From Hemicordylus capensis (lineage: Eukaryota > Chordata > Lepidosauria > Squamata > Cordylidae): 64,000 nucleotides of DNA. The stretch spans positions 22,595,501-22,659,500 of the forward strand of contig NC_069669.1 in assembly GCF_027244095.1 (NCBI RefSeq), written 5' to 3'. Below, piece by piece: positions 56,330 to 64,000 of the stretch; within the stretch, counting starts at the first letter, position 1; every line of letters begins with the position of its first letter. The translations under genes and the position numbers were made by a program. The notes under the pieces were generated by a model. It saw nothing but the letters and a program-made list of their open reading frames with translations. It did not search any database and was not told the DNA's origin.

Positions 56330-57155
56330 AGTCATCTTCATTATGGTCAAAGACTAGCACAGGATATAAAACAGATGCAGTAAAATAAAAGATCGTGTGG
56401 CAATTACATTAAAATTATTATAGACCAAATTTTCTTGAAATAATCACAACTAAATTACTAGAAATTTAAAACTATAAAATTATGATTAAACATGACTATA
56501 AAATTATGACTATAAAATTATGATTAATAAAGTACAACCCTAAAAATTGTGGGGAGGCTAACAAAAAAGAGATAAAACAAGGGTAAATATGAAGGTATTC
56601 ATAGTTACATGAGGCGAAACAGCTAAAATGTGAAGTAAAAGAACTAACTAAAATAGGGCGATCCAGTAAAATAGCCAGTAGTTGAAAAATCTGCGACACG
56701 GCTTATGGGCTAGCCGTCTGGGTCCGGCGGATCTTGCCCGGATCTTGCGCAGGACCTGGCAGCATTGTACGCGCAGGTGCCATCACAGAAGGTATGCATG
56801 GACTGCTGGGAAGTGTAGTCCTTCTCAGCGCTTCCCCAGGGGGCTCTGTTCCCCTCAAAGGGCCCCTATCCGTGCATGGTGGCTTCCACTTGGTGCAGCT
56901 GTGTGGCGTATTTGGCTTCGGCTGAAGCTTGGCACAAGGGCCAAGACAGGGAGCTGCTCTTAGGGCCAATGGGAGCCGCTTTGCAGCGAAGAGCACCATC
57001 CGAAGTCCTTGGAAAGGACTTAGCGTCATAAAGGTACAAGGGAGGACTCTCCCAATGCTGCAGGTCCACTTTGAAAATAAGGCCAGGCAATTGGGAAGTG
57101 GGACGTCTGTGGGGGAGAGTCAGCAGAGGGGGATTTCTGAAGTACCCCCAGGACC
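56330..57155. other. AT-rich then CpG-rich spacer, unassigned
   Basis: 56340-56640 is AT-rich with local repeats (TATAAAATTATGA); 56690-57060 is richer in CG. It may be part of an unrecognised LINE whose 3' end is the CR1 tail that follows. No host exon seen. Confidence 0.3.
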
Positions 57156-57335
57156 TGTTTAACAGTGGAACCATCTGTGTCACACAGGAATGGGCTCTCC
57201 TTCATTAGAAGTTCTCAGCAAGGCTGGGTGGTCACCTGTCCGCGATTCAGTAGCAGATTCCTGCAGCAGGGCATTGGAGTCGAAGACCTCTGAGGCCCCT
57301 TCCAGCTCCCAGACTCTATTATTCTATTACTGAAC
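57156..57335 (+). mobile_element. CR1 LINE 3' end
   Basis: GCTCTCCTTCATTAGAAG, GGGCATTGGAGTCGAAGACC, CCCTTCCAGCTCCCAGACTC and an ATTATTCT tail: the usual CR1 ending. Confidence 0.75.
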
Positions 57336-57469
57336 CTCTTGAGTTGGGACATCAGAACCAAGCAATAGATTTGGGAAGGAAGCCAAGATGTGGGAACGTG
57401 CTAGCAAAACACGCCGAAATAAGATTACAGGAAGATGAAGACTCTTCATTTGCTAATGTTCAGCTGAAG

Positions 57470-57672
57470 TTATTTATTTTACTTATTTTTACATGCATAT
57501 CCCCAGAGAAGTGTATGTGGTTATAGTTATCCTCACAACAACCCTGTGAGGTAGGTGAGGTTGAGAGAGAAGTGAGTGGCCGAGAGACATCCAGTGAGTT
57601 TCATGACTGAACGTGGATTTGAACTCAGGCCTCCCTGGTCCTAGTCCAACCCACTACCCCACGCCGGCTCTC
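57470..57672 (-). repeat. tRNA-derived SINE forming the start of the gene D 3' UTR
   Basis: Minus strand, reading GAGCCGGCGTGGGGTAGTGG, GAGTTCAAATCCACG, CAGGGTTGTTGTGAGG and an AAATAA tail. It begins within about 10 bases of the gene D stop (57679). Confidence 0.8.
57473..57478 (-). terminator. Candidate poly(A) signal of gene D inside a SINE tail
   Basis: AATAAA on the minus strand, about 200 bases past the gene D stop, in the A-rich tail of the SINE at 57470-57672. It is the first canonical signal seen downstream. Its use is an inference. Confidence 0.4.
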
Positions 57673-57678
57673 CAAAAG

Positions 57679-60600
57679 TTAGGCTTTCCCCCATTCCTGT
57701 TTCCTTAATACACTCCTTTGAATTTTTCCAGCAACTGTCTTTGGCAGGTCTTGGACAAACTCAACCTGGGTTGGGAAAGCAAAAGAGTTTAGCTCACTTT
57801 TTGTAGCCTTCTCTCCATTCTGAGACGTGGTTTAATTTATTTCAGTGTAGGGATGTGCATGAATCGAGATCCGTGCCCGGATTTGAAGCTCAGTCCAGGC
57901 AGCGCAACTTTAAAAGTGAGCAGGAACGTACCTGCTCCTCCACCGCTTACCACCGGCAGCTCCGCGCATGCACAGTGGCCATGTGCCTGCCACTGCCATG
58001 AGAAGAGCCACATGAGGGGTGCTGGGGGGTGCAGGTACGGACCTGCCCTCCTCACCTTTAAAGGTGCCTGGGCTGAGCTTCAAATCAGTGAGTGCACAGA
58101 CCTGGATTCGTGCACATCCCTGTTTCAGTGATACTCTCCTGCCAAAAAATAGCCTTGGAAGTAGGCATGCAAAACAGCACAGAAGTTCTTAAAAATCAGA
58201 AATTTTTAAAGAAGTTTAAAAAGACAAAATAAAATACAATAAAATGGCACAAGCAGCTGGAGCCGTTGGGGAAACAATCATTAAAATAGCAGGCTGCAAT
58301 ATAGGCTGCAATATAGAGCACAGCTACATGTCACTTAAAAAACCTTGGAGAATAAAAATGTCTCAGATGGGAGGGCTGCAGGAACATGCTTGCTGAGTGG
58401 GGACTCCAGTTGTTTTGGGAAATGGGGCTGGAGCTCAGTGGCAGAGCATCCGCTTGCTTGCATGCAGAAGTCCTCAGATTCAATCCCTGGTAGCATCTCC
58501 AGATAGGGCCAGGAAAGACCCCTGAGCCTGAAACCTTGGAGAGCTGCTGCCAGTCAGTGTAAACCATACTGAGCTAGATGGACTAAGGGTCTGAAGTTAG
58601 AAAAACTTCATGTGTTTAGTTATCAAAAGCTGATTCATTTTGGAAATATTTCCATTACCCCATTCATTTTTTGTACCTGGGGTGTGGTGGTGAACTTGTA
58701 CAAGTGTGGCAGAGGAGTTTTCTCCTTTGGATGGTTTTTAAAGTTGAAGAAGAGAAATCGAGCTCATCTCAAGCAGCTGCCTCTTGTGACCACTGTGGTT
58801 TTCCGCCTGCGTTGACCCAGATCTAATGTCTGGGGCACTGTGCAGGGGGCTATCACCATGGCTCCCCCCGACACAATACCCCAGACTCATGCAACATCTA
58901 CTACTGCAAACTACAAATATTTATACACCACTTTCCAACAAAAGTTCTCAAAGTGGGTTTTCATAGAAATATAAACAAATAAATAAATGGATAGGGGGAT
59001 GGTTCCCTTACCCAAAATGGCTCACAGTCTAAAAAGAAATGTAAGTAGACACCAGCAACAGTCCATGGAGGGATGCTGTGCTGGGGCTGCATCCAGACAT
59101 AGTGGCAAACTGTTGGGTTGACCTACGGACCTCAATTTGCCGATGTACACCCAGACCCCTGCAAAGGGGGAGGAACTGGTGGTGCAAGCTTCCTTTAACA
59201 TAAGGAAGACAGTTGTGGCAACCAGTTGTGCTGGAGAGGGGGAGGATTGCCTCCCCTCCTCGTTTGGAACTGCCTCCCCATCTGGTTTGTGCAAGCTGCA
59301 CAAACCAGATGGCACGCTGAAGGCAACGGACCCTCGGTTGGGCGAGTGAAACTTCATTCCAACTGAGGGTTCATTCCCAGGTTTGGGGGACGAACCGGGA
59401 ACCAGGGTTCCAATCATTCCGAACCGGGAACCTGGGTTCGGATGTCACGGGGCGGGGGGAGGGACCGGAGGCTTGGTTTTTCACAGTGTGACCCTCTTCA
59501 AAACAGGGGAGATACTTGCCTTTCTAGGATACTTGTATGGAGCAGTGACTTTTTTCACATGTTCCTGGAGTTCCCTGGTTAATTTTTCTTGATTGTGTGA
59601 TAAAAAGTCAGGAGAGAGGACAACGAAAGCTTTCACCACCTATAACATATCAGTTATACACATTAATGAGTGAGGTCAGGACATGCTTCAGATTATTTCA
59701 GTTCTTACATCACTTAGCCAAGACAAATAGTTTATTGAGTATTGGACACAGGCTACAACAAGTATTGATCCTTTTGAACTTTGGTGCTGGAGAAAACTTT
59801 TGAGCAGACCATGGGCAGCTAGGAAAACAAACAAATGGATCATAGAACAAATCAATCCAGAATTTTCACTCAAGGCACAAATGACCAGGTTCAAACTATC
59901 CTATTTCGGACACATGATGCGAAGACCCAGCTCCCTTGAGAAGTCCATCATGCTGGGGAAAGTGGAAGGAAAGAGAAGAAGAGGACGACCAGCAGCAAGG
60001 TGGATGGACTCGATCACGACAGCAATGAAAGCACCACTGAGAGACCTCAAAGGCCAAGTTGAAGATGGATCATCCTGGAGAGAATCTATCTATGTGGTCG
60101 CTAAGAGTCGACACTGACTTGACAGCACTTAATCAATCCACCAATCAAACTGGGCGAAGTTGGTGGCACAGCTCCCAGTTCCCCATGAAATTGTGTAAAA
60201 ACTGGTGCATTTTAAATGAGAAAAGGGGAGGTGTTTGGACCTCCACCACAGGGCTATCAAATTTGCAGCTGCGCTCTGGGGGGGGGGGATGAGGTGCTGT
60301 CCAACTGTTTTGAAAAATAGTTTGTTTAGCCTCAGCTCAGTTCCAGATAGAATGGAGAGGGGTTCTCCCACCCAGGGGCAGCCTTTTCATGTGGCAAGAG
60401 GAGGCAGCTCCTGCCTCAGAGGGAGGATTGTTGGTGCACCCGCAGGACAGCAAGATGCCCGCCCCATCACAGCAGCTCTCTGAGACTGATCTGACTCTTG
60501 CAAACTTTGTAAGCAGCACAAGGGGAGAAGAAGCTGCTGCTGGCAACCCCTCCCCCCCCCACCGTTCCCAATGCACTTTCAGGCTTGCGAAGGCTGGTTC

Positions 60601-63600
60601 TGAAAGGGGCCTGGCCCCACCAGGGACACGGGGCAGGGCAACGTTTTGCACCTTGCTTCACGATTCCATGGGCCGCCCCTTTTCCCACCACACCCTTAAA
60701 CTGATAGAACGGTTGGGTTTTGCTTACTTCTCCGCGGACAGGATCGGGGCTGCTGACCACAGCGGATTCAGACACAGCTGGATGTTCTATCAAGGCGCTT
60801 TCCACCTCAAATGGGCCAATGCGGTACCTAGGAGAGGATGGGTGATATGGAGCTTTTGAAAAAGGACCCCTTTGGGAGCAGCCCGTTCCGCTGAAAGGAA
60901 CCTACCCAGCCGAATTAATGACATCATCCAGCCTCCCGACAAACCAAAAGTAGCCTTCTGCATCCATGATCGCTCGGTCTCCAGTGATATAAAAGCTTCC
61001 TCGCTCAGTGGCGGCAGTTTTCTCAGGATTATCCTGCCAACAACCAAACTTTATTTCACCAAATTCAACGGATGCCTGCTGAGCTATACTTGTGGTTCAT
61101 AGCCTGAAGATAAAACCACTAGGCGGTCTGGTCTTTTCGGAAAACAACATGGCAGTGAGACAGGTGTGCAGCTATAGAGACGGGGGTGGCTCCAGATGAG
61201 GAGGGAGGGGGACAAGCTTCCCCTCAGACAAGAAGTCCCCCACCCACCATTTGCTTGCCCCCATTTATGAACTTAACAGGATTGATTTCAGTGAAAATAT
61301 GTTCAGGATGAGGGTGTTAGTGTGAAGTATACTAGCATTTCTGTTTCAAACATCTAATGTGTGGGTCATAGCTCACCCATCTAGAAATGCCCTTTGCTCC
61401 TTCTGGGCCCCCACTCAATTTTCTCTCTCGTACCACTGCTGTATAGAGCGGGCAGGTGGTGCGGTGCTACACAGGTCACCAATGCTGGGGGAGGTCCCCA
61501 CAATGAGCATAGGGTCTGCCTGCCTTCTCAGCCCCCACCAGCCACTCACCCACCCCTGCTGCCTTACCTCCCTTTGCCAGGCAGTGATGCGATCTAAGGA
61601 CATCACCACACCAGCGCCGGTTGCTGCTGGGATGGGGCACTGTGCTTGCGCTGGTGCGGTGACATCATCAACCCGCGCCACAGCCTGGCAAAGGGGGGCG
61701 GGGCGGGAAGGGCAGCATACGTGGCAGGTGGGCGTGGTGGGTTGTGAAGGCAAGCAGCAGACACAGGGGGGGCCACCTCAAATCTCCCACCGGGGCTGCC
61801 CTGAACATGGCTACACCACTGCAGGGAGAACCAAGGCCAAGTGGGAATTTGAAAATGGAGTGCCTGCATCCAAACTCATCACGCAGTCCGCTGGGCCACA
61901 ACTGGACTCCCTTTCATAACAAGAGAACTCCATATTGACATCTGAGATGGTTAAAAAAATCAGCTGCTGCAAAGCGCAATGGGTGGCGAACCCTCTAACC
62001 ACACCTGCTCAGTAACAGACATTAAAATAGTACTGACCAAGTACTGTGAGAACATACAAAACGGCCGCTTTGGTTTGATTCTAATAGCAATGTCTCCTTC
62101 TTCTCCTGGAGGGCAAATATTTCCCTGGTCATCTACAATCTGCAGAAGCAAGAAGATACAAGTATTGAAAAAAGTGAAGTTTGAAGTCAGAGGCCAACAA
62201 CCTCCTGACTGATCACACACTAAAGCAGCCGGGCTCTCCATCACACGGGATCTCTGGGGACAGGCTCTCTGGCAACAGCCATGCTTCCTGAAAATATGTT
62301 CCCGAGGGTGAACCCATCTTCAGGGACGTATTTGCAGGAGATAGAGAGGGCTGTGGAGGGAAGGAGTGAGGGCCAAAAAGGGCACCCATACGCATACACC
62401 CTGGAAAACCCTGTTTTTGCAACAGCACAGCATTAGTCAGTAATGTCAGAGTTCCTCTCATGGAGAAACATTTGAGAACTTTGAAAGCTGAGTTTCTCTA
62501 AGACAAGTGAAACTTCTCAGGGTGGGGTTCTGCACACTGGGTAGCTTTGCAACATTGCCCATAAGTAGGAGGGGACAGAACATTCCCATGGGGCGTTCGG
62601 TCCCAGTGGGCATGTCATCCAAACCTGCTGATGTGCCTTGTTACCAGCTTTCGCTCGAGATTCTACCAAGAATCTCTGCCCAGCTTCCGCTCTAGGTGTC
62701 CAGTTGGGTGAAGGTTCTTAATGAAAGTTTGTAACCAGGCACATTGGTGGGTGACATGCCTGAGGAAGTGTGCACCACAGGAACCTCCCATTCCTTGCTA
62801 CATAAGGGTGTGCACAGACCGGATGGTGTGGTTTCTTTGAATTCGGACCGAACCATGGGTATTTGAACCAGTTTGGTCACACCAATAGGTTGTGCCGGTC
62901 GGTTTGACAAACCGGTTTGAAGCGGACCCCTGCTAACTGGGAAAAGAGACACCTTTTTAAAGTGGTGATTCTCTTTATTTATCAGGGGGAGAGTAACTGG
63001 CCCTCTCCACCCCCAGCACAGCACCCCTGCAGTGACTGTTGCTGGTGTCTATCTTATGTTTCTTTTTAGATTTTGAGCCCATCTCATTTATTTGTTTGTT
63101 TGTTGTTTCTTTATGTAAACTGCCTTGGAAACATTTGTTGAAAAGCAGTATATAAATATTTGTTGTAGCAGTAGCAGAGTTCCATTACACTTCAGAATAG
63201 CTCACTGGTATAGCATCTGCTTTGCATGCAGAAGGTCCCAGGTTCACCCCCTGGCAGCAAAGGGAAAGACTCTTGCCTGAAACCTTGGAGAGTCTCTGCC
63301 AGTCAGTGTAGACAATCCTGAGTCAAATGGACCAATGGTCTGACTTGATATAAGGCAGCTTCCTATGTTCCCATGAAGAAATGGAAGCAATATGTAGACA
63401 AAGAAATGAAAGTGGCGGGTGCTTCCCTTCTTCATGTTTGCATTAAGTTCTTTGACCAAAGAAAATGGGTGCAGTTGAGGTCAGTTGGGAAATGGTCAGC
63501 TAAGATGCCGCTGGGAAGGATTTCTGCTGTCAGGGATTTCTGGAATAACAGAGACCTTCCCTGCGTATACCCCCTGCCCATTGTAAGGGAGGATGTTTTG

Positions 63601-63782
63601 CAAGTGATGTAACTGGGAGGGAATACAATATTTCCACTGCTTCCTGGCAGCCTTAAACTGATATCAATCTGCATCGGCAATGCTAAGTTCTGCCCACGTA
63701 CCTGGACATCATATGGTGGTGATGCCTTTCCCATTGAGCCCGGTTTAATCTTCATTCCTTTTACATTAGCACAAATGGTTAC
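57679..63782 (-). CDS. ACSM3-like: ACSM-family acyl-CoA synthetase, gene D (3' part, exons 8-13)
   Basis: C-terminal part of a fourth ACSM paralogue; exons 1-7 lie beyond the right edge. Exons: 63702-63782, 62038-62139, 60906-61033, 60728-60827, 59520-59639, 57679-57765. Exon sizes (81, 102, 128, 100, 120, 87) equal those of gene B. Translated landmarks: [15 protein letters not shown] (exon 8), [20 protein letters not shown] (exon 9), TGDRAIMD and [11 protein letters not shown] (exon 10, A7/A8), [16 protein letters not shown] (exon 11), APYKYPRK (exon 12) and [10 protein letters not shown] with the A10 lysine (exon 13). It differs from B and C at A7 (GDRA for GDRG/GDKG) and A8 (LDDV for ADDI). 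These positions vary in the ANL superfamily, so activity is still likely. Intron 12 has a GC donor, and a hAT MITE sits in it 82 bp before exon 13. The reading frame ends in WGKA and TAA; a SINE starts a few bases after the stop. Confidence 0.93.
57848..58122. mobile_element. hAT MITE in intron 12 of gene D
   Basis: Ends TAGGGATGTGCATGAATC and GATTCGTGCACATCCCTG. The exact 8-bp target duplication TTTCAGTG is at 57840-57847 and 58123-58130. 275 bp, non-coding. Confidence 0.92.
58425..58605 (+). repeat. tRNA-Ala-like SINE
   Basis: Sense copy in intron 12 of gene D; GGAGCTCAGTGGCAGAGCATC and GATTCAATCCCTGG. Confidence 0.75.
58912..59095 (-). repeat. Retroposon family X copy
   Basis: Antisense; CACCACTTTCCAAC and GGATGCTGTGCTGGGG. 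Confidence 0.6.
59518..59519 (-). promoter_or_regulatory. GC 5' splice site, intron 12 of gene D
   Basis: The exon ends CCTAGAAAG and the intron starts GCAAGT. This is the third paralogue with the same non-GT donor. Confidence 0.85.
59740..60150 (+). mobile_element. Bov-B LINE ORF2 C-terminus and 3' end, intron 11 of gene D
   Basis: A 105-codon frame, 59800-60117, still open: [63 protein letters not shown]. 3' end GACTTGACAGCACTTAATC. The best kept Bov-B end in the window. Confidence 0.9.
62808..62935. repeat. Degraded hAT-like fragment
   Basis: GTGTGCACAGACCGG and GGTTTGACAAACCGG words, like the GAACCGGTT-rich ends of the TAGGGATGTGCA MITEs. Confidence 0.35.
62930..63170 (+). repeat. Retroposon family X copy, sense
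   Basis: GGGGGAGAGTAACTGGCCC, GTGACTGTTGCTGGTGTC-like and GCAGTATATAAATATT words. Confidence 0.65.
63193..63372 (+). repeat. tRNA-Ala-like SINE
   Basis: Sense copy; CTTTGCATGCAGAAGG and GCAGCTTCCTATGTTCC. Intron 8 of gene D. Confidence 0.75.
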
Positions 63783-64000
63783 CTGCAAGAGAGAGCAATG
63801 CAATACAATGAAGCCTGTGCCCTTTTTATTGGGGGGCTCACTTCATGGTTGTGCGAGGAGGAGGAGGAGGAGGAGACCATGGCAATCCAGTTGCACATCA
63901 GTCTGGCCTGAGAGACGGTGGCGGCCCATATGCTGTGCAAGGAGCGTCCGGCTCCAGGGAGAGGGGCACGCACAGCCCTTGAGAGGCCCTCGACAGCCCG

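Noticed and set aside
59800-60117. Intact 105-codon plus-strand protein inside gene D
   Set aside because: Its sequence ([27 protein letters not shown]) is the C-terminus of Bov-B ORF2, not a host gene.
60906-61033. Gene D as a pseudogene because of A7/A8 changes
   Set aside because: Those positions vary in the ANL superfamily, and all visible exons, splice sites and the A10 lysine are intact.

Overview
This window looks like nuclear DNA of a squamate reptile, most likely a lizard. The genes are split into short exons with canonical splice sites. The spacers are packed with Bov-B (RTE) LINE fragments, CR1 and L2-type LINE ends, tRNA-derived SINEs, a SINE with a 5S rRNA-like head, and many hAT-type MITEs. 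That mix is typical of squamates. The species cannot be named from this sequence.

All recognisable host genes lie on the minus strand and belong to one family: the mitochondrial medium-chain acyl-CoA synthetases (ACSM). They form a head-to-tail array. Gene A (835-3992) is the 5' part of a gene, exons 1-4, that runs off the left edge. Gene B (12129-25238) and gene C (35119-47942) are complete 13-exon genes with open frames of 578 and 583 codons. Gene D (57679-63782) is the 3' part, exons 8-13, of a gene that enters from the right edge. Exon lengths and phases are the same in every copy apart from the first and last exons (for example 211, 208, 144, 157, 80, 124, 81, 102, 128, 100 and 120 bp). 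Stop codons of B, C and D are spaced 23.0 and 22.6 kb apart, and the starts of A, B and C are 21.2 and 22.7 kb apart, so the array has a period of about 22 kb. The proteins would all activate medium-chain or related carboxylic acids to acyl-CoA in the mitochondrial matrix. Their leader peptides differ, while the catalytic cores are well kept.

The spacers (about 4.0-12.1 kb, 25.3-35.1 kb and 47.9-57.7 kb) and the introns hold almost only transposable elements. These include several hAT elements with clear 8-bp target duplications; a 780-bp Tc1/mariner deletion derivative with 263-bp nearly identical inverted ends; nested Bov-B and L2 LINEs at 48.1-50.7 kb and 52.4-53.1 kb; and composite 5S/tRNA SINEs. 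Notable details of the genes are a GC-AG intron conserved in three paralogues and a SINE placed a few bases after the stop codon of gene D. No convincing non-ACSM host gene, functional tRNA or rRNA gene, or CRISPR array was found. Ends of repeats given without a target duplication are approximate, usually within 10-20 bases.
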